Assembly: GCA_003508835.1 (NCBI GenBank)
Contig: PUFA01000022.1
Coordinates: forward strand, 3,906,001-3,970,000
Source: Eonycteris spelaea
Taxonomy: Eukaryota > Chordata > Mammalia > Chiroptera > Pteropodidae
DNA length: 64,000 nt
Direction of reading: 5' to 3'
The notes below the pieces were generated by a model. The model saw only the letters and a list, made by a program, of their open reading frames with translations, was not told the DNA's origin and did no database searches. Position numbers and translations under genes: made by a program. Every line of letters starts with the position of its first letter. Position 1 is the first letter of the stretch. Below, piece by piece: positions 1 through 11,394 of the stretch.

Positions 1-1208
1 GGCTGTTCCTCTCTTCCTGCCACAGGAATGGTGCCCCCCCCCGGGGCCTCTGTCTGCTCCCTGCAGGTGGTTTCTGACAGGCCAGCTCATGGGGGCGGGG
101 CGGGGGAGGGGGCTGCGATTTGGCGCCCTCTGTGCCTGGTCCTGGGCTGGTGGATTTCGCAGGTGCTCGGGGCTGGGCTGGGCTGGGCTGGGCTGAGGCT
201 TCCGGCCTGCAGTAGCCTGAGCTGAAAGGCAGCACCTCGTGGTTGAAACGGTGAGCCCGTCTCCTCGAGCACCTGACTTGTTAGTGGGGAGCGATGCACC
301 TGCCTGGGTGGGACGGACTCAGATGGTCTGAGAGTGTAGGCGAAGAATAGGGATAAATTGAAGTGTCGAACCAGAAGATCCAGCTCTCACAGAGACCTGC
401 ACGGCCCTGTGAGAGGTGGCCCGAAAGCACGCATGTTTGTAAGTGTTCATGAGAGACCCTTCAGGACAGAGCCCAGTGCCAGCTTGCGGCGCCCTTTCTG
501 GGACCCGGTTAGGATCTGGATTCAGGCGAGGCGGGTGTCAGAGGAGGGCTGTGAGGCTCTTGTGCTCCCGCACCCCCCCTGGTGGTGAATGTGAAGACGA
601 CCTCGCCTCCCGACCACATGTGTGTGTGGCGTTTTTGTTGAGATGAGATTCAGAAGGGTTGACTGGAGTCCTGGCGAAGCCATTGTCCCCACACAACGTC
701 TGCTGTACTTGGGGTGCATGCGCTGTGGAGCCAGGTGGTCTTCAGGAGGGAGGACGAGAAGTCTGATGTTTGGACTGTGTTTGTCTCACAATCACCACAA
801 AATAAAAGTGTAGAAAATGCTTGTGGTATACTAACTCTTTTCTGTACTTTAGTTCCTCAGATTAACGCACACTTTTAATTAAATTCTAAACATTTTTTTG
901 GGGAGTCACCACTGTTGCTTTTTCAGTAGACTGATGCCAACTATGTATGAGATGCAGGGAATAAATCAGGATTTCTGTGTGTGTTTGTGCGTGTGTACGT
1001 GTGTGGCATTACTTATATTTATTAAGGAGCCTAAGAGATTTTAGGGTGTTTAGTGTCAGTTTAAAAGGGGCTTGTTGTAATGAAATATGTTTTCCAAAAT
1101 TTGCCATGAGGCCTGTTACAGTGGAGGCTTTAAAAACTTGAAACCTTCGCCGTGCCCCAGAGAGCTTCAGTTCTTGTCGTCATACACAATGTATTTGGGC
1201 AAAGGCTC

Positions 1209-1277
1209 GTCAAAGGTTCGTCTTGATGTCGTTTGTCAAAGGTTCGTCTTGATGTCATTCGTCACGACATCAAGAAC
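1209..1277. repeat. Tandem 26-base repeat with an adjoining inverted arm
   Basis: Two copies of a 26-base unit (1209-1234 and 1235-1260) differ at two positions. The second copy contains CTTGATGTC (1248-1256), matched by its reverse complement GACATCAAG (1266-1274). The pairing extends outward with one bulged base, so the strand could fold into a hairpin with a nine-base loop. Confidence 0.85.
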
Positions 1278-1894
1278 GAGTCATGAGTCGGTACTTTGTT
1301 TTCCAGTTAAGTTAGCGTTGTGCCTGATTCGCGCACTGGCACCTCGTAGCGGGCACGCAGACTCAGCACGTGGAAGAACTAGCGAGGTGCGTGGCAGTTC
1401 CCGACAGACAGATGAGAGGCCTTCATCAGAAAGGCGCACAATTGACGAGCGGTGATGGAAGACACACCTTGGGGCGTTGCACCCCCGGGAACCAGTTCTG
1501 GATCAGTGTTAGGTGACAGGGATAGATTCCAGGAGGGTCTGGGAACTTAACACCTTTGCAAAGACAACTGCTGATGTGAGTCGGGCGGCCATGTCCCGTT
1601 CCCCAGGCCGCGTCTACTCTGGTGGGATTTCTTTCCCCTGAGTGTTGTCTTCTGAAAGATGCGACAAGCAGGAATTCAGCAAGTGAGTGCTTGCGCAGAT
1701 AAAGACGGCTGCTCTGCTCCGCTGGCTGGGGTGTTCGAAGGCGCCACGTCCCGGGGACCTGTCCTGGTCAACACTCAGTGGAATGGTCACCTTCGAAGGT
1801 CTGGTAGAGGCTGCAGTTGTCCCTGAACAAAGCCCATGCTAAGCTTTAGTGTTGCAAGCAGTGTTCAGGACTCAAGAAAACCCTGTTGCTGAGG

Positions 1895-2065
1895 GCAGTG
1901 GTCCTCAGGGTGGTTCCTGACCAGCAGCGACATTACCTGGACTCGGAACAGAGATGCAGATGTTTGGACCTCACCTCTGGTTCCAGCAGCTCGGGATGGG
2001 GGCCAGGACTCTGGGTTTTAGGGAGCTGCTGCTGTTGGGGAAGGCCCAACTCATCTAACACGCGC
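1895..2065 (+). mobile_element. hAT-type nonautonomous DNA transposon remnant
   Basis: It opens with gcagtggtcctcagggtggttcc, close to the common mammalian hAT end CAGTGGTTCTCAA followed by GTGGTCC, then accagcagc, acctggac and cagatg in the same order as the MER5-type consensus. The right end is unclear. The subfamily is not assigned. Confidence 0.5.
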
Positions 2066-4257
2066 GAGAGTGCACTCAGGAGCTGGTGTTCGCTGGCGCC
2101 TCCTCCCTGGCTGTTCACCTGGGGGAAGGTGCGGCAGGGGAAGAAGTCTGGGAGAGCCGTGTGCAGGAAGGGTCAGGCCAGGTGTTTTCAGGATAGAGCC
2201 TTAGTTCAGCTCTACACACGGGTTGCCGAGGCAGGCCGTCCTGTGAGGAGTGCTTTGTGCACAAGGGAGGGGGCATTCGGGTGCTCACCATTCAGTGGTC
2301 TGGGTCCTTCCGGGGCTGAACTGTTCCAACGGAAAGTGACTTTGCTTTTTGGGGTTCTAGTTACAGGTTTCTCACCAGAGATCACAGGGAATAAAAGTGG
2401 TGTTTTCCTACTTAGCGGCCAGGGTGGAAGCCTTTCCTGGGGGAAGTGGCTGAAGCCACCAAAATGAAATTGGAACGATACGGCTTCCCTATTTTCTACT
2501 TCCACAAGTTCAATTAAGAGAGACAGATGTCAGTATCTCTGCTATACATCTGACTTGAACAGGAGAGTGTCCTGTCTACTCCTGGAAGTCAGAATTTGAT
2601 GCCATTGCCTATTTCCAGAGATCAGATCCACTGCCTTAATGTTAAAACTCTTCTGTCTTCCCAAAGTTTTGAATCTGTGACATGGCTCTAGGTCCTGCCT
2701 CTTTTTGAGCATCCACCCTTAATCGCTCCTGGGTGGAACAGTATTTATCCAAGAGAACAGCCCGTTAGCCACGTCCATCCCCAGTCGGCCAGGGTTTGGA
2801 TAGAGGACACCCCCCCTGGCCTGGGGGTTTGAGGCCAGCAGAGAAAGGCCATGCTTTAAACCAGGATGAAGGACGCCGAAAAAATGTTCACTCAGAGACA
2901 CAGGGAGAGTGAGTTGCTTCTCTTCTTTTTAATTTTAAGATACACTTTCTTCTTTTTTAATCAAGAAGTGTTAGGAAGATCCTAAATAGTCAACGGACGG
3001 TTAGGGGTGCGAGGCTGGCGTGGTGTTCTTGCTTAAGGCCAGAAATTACGCCGCGATTGCAGACGAGGCTGCCTGGACCACAGCTGGAATCGTTAGCGGA
3101 GGTGCCAGCACGAACGCCCAGGGCGGTCTTGTGTGTGCGGCTCGCTGCCAACCGCCCTGCCAAGCGGAAAGGTTGCAACCTTTGGACTTCTATTGCAGGG
3201 TGGGCAGTGGGGAGGGGTCGCCAGGCATAAGGAAGCTGTGGCTTCTGGAGAACGCAGGCATGCCCCTGACGCGTGGGAGCGGATGGGGACACGCAGTCAC
3301 TCTTTACTCCTGCCACTAAGCCCACTTGGGAGGGCTCGTCCACATCTTCCCCAAGAAAGGTTGAATTGTGTATCTTCTGTGCTGTGTCTCTTTGTGTTTT
3401 CAGGCCCAAGAACTTGCAGTCAGGTTTACCAGTAGGTTTGGGGGATTAATTCTTTAAATTTGTTTCTGTGCTAACTGGTGACAGGTGTCCTTAAAAACGG
3501 AATGAATGTAAGTGTTGATTAGATAGCATTCGTTGGAACGTGCATGTGGTCCCCGTTGGCTGCACACCAAACTAAAGAAGAGCTCTTAGCACTTGGGTCT
3601 TTTCAGTGACTTACGAATGAATCAGGAAGAGGGTGGTGCTATCTTTCAAGTGTTGCAGAGAGATGTCGGGGTAGCAGATCCCCGGCAAAGCAAGAACGAG
3701 GCACCTAGACATCACACTGTGTAGGAACACTTGTTGCCTGTTTGCTTCAGGAGTCCCGAGAGTTCAGTGTCCAGCTGACAAGATTACTTGCATTCTTGGT
3801 GACCATTAGGTTTTACAGCTGGTCGGGTGCAGGGACTTTTTTGGGTGGCTCATTCTCGGCCCTGGACCCTGTTCTTACGGGGTTCTATGAGAAGATGCTT
3901 GATAAAGCGCAGCCCAGGCGGCTCCTGAACTACTCTAAACCCCCAGACGATCCCATTCATGGAGGAAGGTCCCGATGGGTGATAAGCAGAGTCCTTTGGC
4001 AAAGAGGTAGCAGGTCTGGACTTGGCCACCAGCCGCCGATGGCCTTGTCTACTCTGCCGGGACAAGCCCAAGGCTCGGCATGGCGGAGGCAGGGCTTTCG
4101 TGTGAGTTCCACAGGTATTTCTCTACAGCCTGCACTGAGGGGTCTATGCAGGGTCCCTGTTAGCAGCCCAAGGGAGGTTAGAGATTGAATAAAATGTTTA
4201 AAGTGCATTTGATTTCAAATGTCAGTCAAGGCCCTAACAGGACAACTTTTCTCAGGT

Positions 4258-4278
4258 AAAAAAAAAAAAAAAAAAAAA
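4258..4278 (+). repeat. Poly(A) run of 21
   Basis: Twenty-one A in a row are followed by an A-rich tail (caaaataaaaaaacc). It could be the tail of a decayed retroposon on the plus strand, but no body is recognisable to its left. Confidence 0.85.
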
Positions 4279-4349
4279 CAAAATAAAAAAACCACAAAGT
4301 ACTGTAACAATGTATTGCTCACTTAGAATCTTTATTCTCTACATTCTAG

Positions 4350-4467
4350 GTTCGGAACCTCACTTACATGGTGACCCGCAGGGAAAAGATTAAGCGATCT
4401 GTGTGCAAAATCCAGGAACAGATATTCAATCTTTACACTAAGCTCTTGGAGCAAGAAAGAGTTTCAG
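4350..4467 (+). CDS. JADE1: JADE1 penultimate coding exon
   Basis: The exon has 118 bases: 39 codons plus one base. The acceptor reads ttctctacattctag and the donor reads TCAG|gtatgc. It starts in phase 0 at [13 protein letters not shown] and ends at EQERVS plus the first base of a Gly codon, which the next exon completes. The peptide is lysine- and arginine-rich and likely helical. A run of 21 A (4258-4278) lies about 70 bases before the acceptor. Confidence 0.96.
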
Positions 4468-7400
4468 GTATGCATTAAGCCCGGGTAGGTCAAACAGTAG
4501 GGCAGAGGTGTGTGAGCCTCAATGCTGTGTTAAGGAAAGAAATAACGGTCTAATTTTCTTTTATCTATCCTCCACTAGAATCTAAGCCCAGACTTTCAGA
4601 TTTAAAGAAATCTATAGGCACTTGAGGCATCACTGTATAAGGAAAAGGGCTAAGAATTTGGCCTCAAATTTGGGTGGAATCCTATAACCTGCATCTACTT
4701 CAAGGCCAACACAAGCATGCCCCGAGGCGCCCAGGTCCTCCTCGTTTCCTCACACGTAACTCGAGGGAGACACCTCGAGCCGCCTCTCAGGAAGAGCTGC
4801 GAGGCTCACATGAAGGAGTGGCTTCTGCGTGCACAGCCTTAACGAACGCAGAGTGCCAGGGGACACCCGCGAGCACGCAGACGGCCTTGGGTCCACGTGG
4901 CGTGGCCTGCGGGCCGTAGGGCTGCGTGCAGGAGGCGCGCGTCCGCGCGCAGACTCCGTCCTCAGTGGGCTCCGTCGGTGTGGGCGGGTCCCGAATGCTT
5001 CGGAGAGTCAGCGCCAGGCGTGCATGTGCTCAGCGCCTTCCATTTCACGCTGCTCCGGGCTAAGCGGGGAGGGGAGGGAGATCGCGCACTTGTTTCGAGT
5101 CGAGGGCAAAGTCTGGCAAGCGGCTTCACAGCTCTAGGGCTCTGTTGACCTGTGAAAGGGGTTTGGTCCGGAGTCGCAGTTGCCTTTAGCCGCCAGCAGG
5201 TCTTCGGCATCCCTGGGAAGCACGCGTTGTGGTGTCAGGCGGGGTGGCGGACTCACTCACGGAGCAGGTGGCCCTTACTGCCCCGCGGCCCGTGGGCGCT
5301 CGAGCGACAGCACCCACGTTCGAAGTGCTTGCTTTGTAGAGTCACGGCCGGCTCGCACTTTCATTTTTCTGCTTTTGTGGCTTTTTGTTACTATAGCTTC
5401 TTATGACCCCATAGAAACAGTACGTTGTTATAACCTGTTATGTTGAAATCCAAATTCTGGTTTACTAACACTGACCAGAGATCTGGGACTCGAGGGACAG
5501 CAGGTCCTCGAGTAACAGCATTTTGTTCAACATTTCATTATGACATTGAGGTGCCACGGGAACTTCAGTCTTGTTTATTATATCAATTAGCCTCTGGTTA
5601 AATTGGTTTTGTTTTATGTTTTGCTTAAATTTGTAAAACCTGTTGATAATGCTAAGTGAAGACTTGCTATAAATTGGTCACTTGAACAAAGAGAAAAAAA
5701 GCCTAGGGTATATTAACTGACATTCTGGAAGTAATAGAGTTTTAGTGGCATCATCTTACTAATACCTTAGACATGTTTTTCCCAAGAGGAAATATTTCTT
5801 GGATGTATCAAGCTTATATCATTGGCTAGAGTGTAGATGTAAGACTTTTAAAATAAATTTTTATAAGTAGGGTGTCATAAGTAACAGCAGTTCCATTCAG
5901 ATTCTGAAAAGTGACCTTCTGTCTCTTCATTTGTCATTTCCACTTGGATGCAAATAAACGGGGCCGCTCTTACCCCTTGCCTGTGCATCCTTGCATGAGC
6001 AGGTGAGGAGGACGGCTGGCTGGTGCAGCTCCCCCCGCCTCCAGCCCACACCCAGGGCCACGGATGCAGGAGTTTGGACACTGGAGGCTTTCTGTGACGT
6101 TCGCTCACTCTTCATGTGCCGAGTGATTACCTGTAAACATAAGCTGTAAAGAGCATTTGCATCTGATTTCACTAGAGTCATTTTTCACAGGTGTTGCAGG
6201 CAGCATTCTGCGTTTCATGGCTGAGGTTTTTCCTTGGGTAAGGGATCGAGACTGAGCAAGGTGAGGGAGTGTTTTGTGTGACAGCTGTAACGTAGACCTT
6301 CAGAAGTCCTGCCGCAGAGGGGAAAACACGCCCTCCCTCCCGTGAGACGGGAGCCAAGCTAGGGACCGCCGTGCAGACCCTGTGGGGCGCGCTGGTGCGC
6401 CTTCTCCAGTGTTAGACCGTCAGCCTCCTGCCTTGGAGACGGAGGACGCCAGGTGAAGCAGGGCAGATGGCCACGACGTAGAGGTGTCACTCGGGGTCCC
6501 TGGTTTAAGCTCTGCTCTGTGATTCTGAGAACAGGCCGGGCCATTCGCTGGATGAGAGTCTTTGGTGGAGGTTGTGCGTATGGGGTTTGCGAGTCAGAGC
6601 CTCTTTGGGGACGTGGATCCCAAGTCAAGTAAATAGAAATGTGTCAGAATGCCAGCCCCTCTCAGCCGTGTTCTCCCGCGCTTCGTATCGAGTAACAGAA
6701 AGAGCGTGGCAGGCGGGCGCCTCGGCAGCGGGGGCCGAGAGAGGCCTCCCTGGGCTGTGCCCATCTCACCTCGGGAGCCGCTGGCTCGGCGCCGTGTCCG
6801 CTCAGCGGTACGTCCTGCCTGGTGGCCCACGCCTTACGGGAGACACAGGTGGAAAGTGCCCTCTGGGTTCTGCCGAGGCGCTGGCTGGAACACGGCCCTC
6901 CTGACGGCCCCGTACCAAGGGCAGCGATCTAGCTGTGGTCATCACCAGCATTAAAAACGAGTGAGACAGAAAAAGGTGCAGTGTTTACCAGATGACGAAG
7001 GCTGAGTTCGTGAAAAGTGAGTTTTATTAGGTGACGTGAAATTCAGTTCTTCCTGTGATTTGCATCAGAAATGTTTTAAAAACACCGATTTAGCGTATCC
7101 TCATGTTGGAGGATGAGCTAGTGCAGTTCAGTTCCACAGTAAACGTGTCTTCAAACGCGGCCCACGTGTCAGGAATGACGGCGCACGCCGTCCGGCACCC
7201 GCTGCGTGTCCTCACCTGCGTTCACCTCAGCCCCGTGAGCGTGCAGATGCTCTGGACACGCAAACGCTGCCGTCTTTGCCGCTGGTCGAGGAGGCAGGTG
7301 ACCGGCCGGTGGCTGCGGCACGCGGAGCAGGCGCTGCTCTCGATGGACGCGAGAGGGGACGGCAGGGCCCGGCCGCCAGACCAGGCTGTGCGCGTCCCCT

Positions 7401-8604
7401 GGGAGAGCCTGTCACTTACTTTGTTGTAAGGAAAACACATTCCTCGAAAAGATGTTTCATGAGGCATTCCGTGAACTTTGCTGTTCTAGAAAATATAGCA
7501 TATTCAATTGAGTATGTAATTGAACGCGGATTCTCATGGCAGAGAATATCTTTGCTATAAAAACCAGTTTTAGAAGCGGGGTGGTTGGGTGTTCTTTGTG
7601 GGGTGGGATGTGTGCATTGATAGGGCCACGTGAGGGTGCAGAATTGCATTCTTTTGGATGTGCTGTCACTTTTCTGTCTTTGTGGCTTTCCCACAGGTGT
7701 GCCTTCTTCCTGCTCCTCCTCCTCCCTGGGAAGCATGCTTCTGTTCAACAGTCCTTCTGTGGGCCCCGATGCCCCCAAGATAGAGGACCTGAAGTGGCAC
7801 TCTGCATTCTTCAGGAAGCAGATGGGAACGTCCTCGGTCCATTCACTGAAAAAGCCGCATAAGCGAGACGCGTCGCAGAGCAGTGCCGGGGGTGAGGGCA
7901 GAGCCCTGCTGAAGCAGCCCGACCCGTGTGGGCGCCGGGAGGGCGCCGGGGTCCCGGAGAGCTTTCTCAGTTTCGAAAAGACCTTCGCAGAAGTGCGTCT
8001 CCTGTCAGCACAACAGAAGAATGGTGTGGTGACTCCGGACCCCGGGAGCAGGGGGGACCATCGTTTTCACTGCGACCTCAGTAAGGGGGACGGGAAGGAC
8101 AGACCTTTCAGACAGAGTCACAAGCCTCTCAGGCCCACGGATGTGTCCCAGAGGCATCTGGACGGCGCCAGAGCGGCCGCCTCCCCCGGGGCGGGGCAGC
8201 CCGCGCCTGGTGCCAGGAAGGAGCCAGCGCCCCGGTGCAATGGCGCGCTCGGCAAGGGGAGCTGTGACCAGACCGCAGCCAAAGTGCCTACCACGCCTGC
8301 CAGCCCGGTGAAAAACTGGGGAGGGTTCCGGATTCCAAAGAAGGGCGACCGGCAGCAGCAGGGCGAGGCCTGTGGGGGGGCCTGCCACCAGCACCCCGAG
8401 CGCCCCTACCCGGGCTCCGGCCGCGCTACAGCCAAGGAAAGGGCAAAAAGCAGATTAAAACCTGACAGTGAGAATGACGGGTATGTCCCAGACGCAGAGA
8501 TGAGCGACTCGGAGAGCGAGGCGCCGGACAGGAAGTGCACGCACGCCAGCAGCACCATCGGCAGGAGGACGGACTTCATCAGGAGGAGCATCCTGGCCTC
8601 CTGA
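4350..8604 (+). CDS. JADE1: JADE1 (PHF17), C-terminal part: last two coding exons
   Basis: JADE1 is a nuclear PHD-finger scaffold that, with ING4/5 and MEAF6, directs the HBO1 (KAT7) acetyltransferase to histone H4; it is also known as a VHL partner. Two exons (4350-4467, 7697-8604) join in phase and encode 341 residues, matching about residues 502-842 of the 842-residue long human form. The PHD fingers lie upstream, outside the window. Seen here are a basic helix-like stretch beginning [13 protein letters not shown], a serine-rich segment SSCSSSSLG, the block [19 protein letters not shown], the block [20 protein letters not shown], the acidic motif EMSDSESEA and the end RRSILAS. The 509-residue short form must diverge before or at the first exon here, so this part is specific to the long form. 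JADE2 and JADE3 are excluded by the recalled C-terminal sequence and by the neighbour SCLT1. The tail is unusually rich in G, A, R and P. Confidence 0.96.
4468..7696 (+). other. JADE1 last intron
   Basis: The intron is bounded by gtatgc and ccacag. It alternates GC-rich, CpG-rich patches (about 4790-5310, 6640-6910 and 7150-7420) with ordinary AT-rich sequence (5400-5960 and 6950-7100). No coding exon or family-specific repeat stands out. Open frames in the CpG patches lack codon structure and recognisable motifs. Confidence 0.7.
7697..8604 (+). CDS. JADE1: JADE1 last coding exon with stop codon
   Basis: The acceptor is ctttcccacag at 7686-7696. The exon opens with GT, which completes the Gly codon, then reads [20 protein letters not shown] and stays open to TGA at 8602-8604 (301 further residues). 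Conserved blocks sit between less conserved, proline- and glycine-rich stretches; 8161-8220 alone has eight CpG. Compared with the human protein as I remember it, many changes in the middle third are towards Gly, Ala, Arg and Pro, for example [20 protein letters not shown] where I recall [20 protein letters not shown]. The frame is intact and the C-terminus [13 protein letters not shown] is normal. Confidence 0.96.
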
Positions 8605-9103
8605 TGGCACGGAGGGGCGCTGACCGGGACACGCGGAACCCGGCTCACCTGAGCTACACAAACTCACGTTTACTTGCAATCCAGATGGAATTCTTTCCCG
8701 GCATTTATAAAGTGTTGAGAAGTGTTATTCGCAACTTGTTGAGGAAACACAGGAGTCGATTATAACCGGAACACACTGCTAAGACCAGGAGCTGAGTTAA
8801 ACACTAAAACGAGGATGAATGGATTGCGTCTCTAAAGGGGGCAAGGCTTAAAGAAGCCTCACGAGTCTTTATGGCCCTCTGTGTTCCCCCCAAAGCACAA
8901 ACCTCTTGGTTACCTGAATAGACGGAATCAGACATGGCTGTTGGGAAAGCCTCACACACCATGTAATAGCCTATAAAGCCTGTTTTCTAGGACTGTGGTA
9001 GATCTTGAAGTCATATTTATGCTTTGGCCCACAGGGCTGTTTTTGTTGCATCATAGGATACAGGCATCAGCTCTGAAGCTTCAGGGACTCTAGGGAATTC
9101 TTG

Positions 9104-9111
9104 TGTAAATA
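9104..9111 (+). promoter_or_regulatory. Possible Pumilio-binding element in JADE1 3' UTR
   Basis: The sequence TGTAAATA matches the Pumilio consensus UGUANAUA and lies in the transcribed strand of the 3' UTR. A single eight-base match in AT-rich sequence can be chance. Confidence 0.3.
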
Positions 9112-11388
9112 CAGCGGATGGGGAAGAGAGAATTTTTTTTGTAAAAAGGGTCATGGGCAGATCTGCTTGAGGTTCGGGGTGAGTGCAGCAGGGTCTTGCC
9201 GCCACAGCCATGGAACGCCGTGGGCGCAGGACTGGTGGAGGTGCGGCTGTTAGAAGGGTCCGTCTCTGAGACAGGGCAGATGAGGGGCCATTTTTAACCA
9301 GTCCTCTGACCGTCCTCTTCCCTAACCACTGCCTCTTGGGCCAGCTTGGGATTTACCTGGCCATCTGGCTTCCAACAAGGCAACGGCTATTCAAGTCCAA
9401 GCGATGAACTGCCAGACTCTGCTGGGTCGCAGTTCCGGGAGCCAACCACTAGTGCGCGTGCTGGGGAATCCGGGCTTCCAGAGTGAACGGATTCCTTAAG
9501 AAAAAGGAAAAAAGAAAAAAAGGAAAAAAAAAAAAGCGAAATCGGTTATATTTTAAAAACAATAGAAAGGCAATAAGTTGCGATAACCTCTTACCATTGA
9601 CCAAGTTTATACAGGAAAGGGATTGACATGTAATAGGTTTTCTGGAGTCAGAGTTCTAGGCTCTAATTCGTAACTTGGACTTTCAAATTGCAAATGGCAA
9701 TAACTAGTAAGTTATCAGCAATAATAAATTTAGCATTAAATTTGAGTACAATGTTCTGTTTTTGCACTCCCTGCAGTGCACATGTATTAAGACAGTGGAT
9801 AGTGTTAAGGTCCTGTTAATTTTCTTTGGAATTCAATGTACTTGTGCATCAAATTTAAGAGAAGGAAAGTTTAAATAGCAGTGAGATTTAGAATTATGGG
9901 TACTTGGAACAGCCCAACTCCCTTTCAATTGCCCCTTAGTTTGTTACTATCAGTTAACATCAGATTCCTGATTCATTTACACGTCTGTCTCCACGTGGCA
10001 GGGACAGTCTGATGCTTAACGGACGATGCTTTGAGTTCTGTAGTTAACTCTCAAGTCTTCCAGACGTTGCCAGCAAAACGGCTTACGAACCCCATCTTGC
10101 TATGCAAGTGTTATCGATGATCGAACAGATCCAGTGCATCCCCAGTGTACGTATGGCATTTCCAAACCAAGTCTTAACTTTTTGAATACATTTTAGTAGC
10201 TAATTCAGGGGAGGGGAAAGGATGACCCAGGTTTTCAGATGGACTATTTTTGAGCCATGCGGCTCATTTTGAAAGACTGCTGTCTAGATAAGCTGTTGCT
10301 ACAGATATTAGAAGTTTCTTATGAATCCAAGTTGTACATTCACTCATAGCCTAACTTATTAAAAGTCAGATTTTTTTGCATCTGAGCAAAAAACCTTTCG
10401 CTGAATACAGAAGAAGGTGGACTCTATCTTTGACTACGGCAGCAGCTATGGGTGAGAGGAGGAGATATAGAGGGATAATTTGTCAAGCCATAGAAAGAAA
10501 ATCTAAATTAATCCTAGTAAGTGTATGGCCTCTCACCATTTTAAGAGGTACCAGATTCATTTGCACTATTAGGAATGCTAGTTTTGTGCAAAAAAAATGC
10601 CTTACCTGTTTTTCCCCCGCATTTAGGTTGAAAAGCTTTCAAGCGTTCCAAGTTATGCTGAACCAAAAAAAAAAAAAGAAAAACAAAATGAAAAAACCCA
10701 CACAAAAACAAACAAAAAAACACACAAAAAAGCCCACACTTTTTCTTCCTGCTTTGAAATGCAAATGGTGTAGAGCACGGTTTCCCTGACAGTATGATGA
10801 TAGCTTTGTGAGTTAGTTTCCTGTCCTGCTGGGGACCCCCTAGGAGGCCACCCACCCGACCTACCCACTTGCACTCTATTAGTATGGAACCATTTGCTCT
10901 TTTTTTAAAAATTATTTTTAAGCTTTATCTATCTTTCCTTGTGCATCCTGACCAAGAAATATCTTTGATTATGATCAATGTATTATGTCAAAACGTAGGC
11001 TAGTTAAACTTTTGTAAAGTTGCCTGGAATGTCATTTGTTAGGTTATAAACAAAATCTAAATGAAGGTTATATGTGTTGTGTACAAATCTTAATTATTTT
11101 GAAATGGACAAATGTCATTACATTTGTAACCTTGTACAGAGGATTTTTCACTATGTGCCTAGCTTGGTGTCCATTCAGCTAAAATTGAAAAAAAATAAAA
11201 AGGTGCATGAAGAGTTAAAAATCAGAAATTAAACAAAGTATATGTAGAGATGACTATTTTATATGACATGGCCCGATCCTGTATTTATTTCTACCCCCTT
11301 TTTGAAAGTATTTATAAAACTAGTCAAGGACAGCTGTATTTTTTTGTTGAACTATTTAGTAGAATTTGTGCCTTTTTGTCTGTATGTG

Positions 11389-11394
11389 AATAAA
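11389..11394 (+). terminator. JADE1: Main polyadenylation signal of JADE1
   Basis: The canonical AATAAA is preceded by T-rich sequence (gtgcctttttgtctgtatg) and followed by a CA-containing cleavage region and a GT-rich element near 11422-11430. It is the strongest arrangement downstream of the stop codon. Confidence 0.7.

Larger units (their letters stand above)
1..4349 (+). other. JADE1 intron (partial) upstream of the penultimate exon
   Basis: No JADE1 exon is recognisable here, although the preceding exon must lie to the left. The first 600 bases and 4000-4150 are GC-rich. The region holds a hAT-type remnant near 1895-2065, a 26-base tandem repeat at 1209-1260 and the A-run at 4258-4278. 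AATAAA hexamers on the plus strand at 801-806, 960-965, 2390-2395 and 4188-4193 might serve the short JADE1 isoform, if its 3' end reaches this far. Confidence 0.7.

Noticed and set aside
1886..2467. Open frame of 193 residues on the plus strand in the JADE1 intron
   Set aside because: It starts inside a hAT-type remnant, has repeat-derived composition and matches no JADE1 exon.
7630..7696. Extension of the JADE1 last exon upstream in the same frame
   Set aside because: The frame is open, but a pyrimidine tract and CAG at 7694-7696 mark the acceptor, and the phase with the previous exon fits only a start at 7697.
8005..8394. Minus-strand frame of 129 residues opposite the JADE1 exon
   Set aside because: It is a shadow of the GC-rich coding strand, with no independent evidence.
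4350..8604. Assignment to JADE3 (PHF16) or JADE2
   Set aside because: The paralogues share the C-terminal style, but the sequence agrees best with JADE1 as I recall it and the neighbour is SCLT1, as for human JADE1.
10376..10789. Open frame of 137 residues in the JADE1 3' UTR
   Set aside because: Its end is lysine- and threonine-rich from an A-rich low-complexity tract. It has no motif and lies within untranslated sequence.
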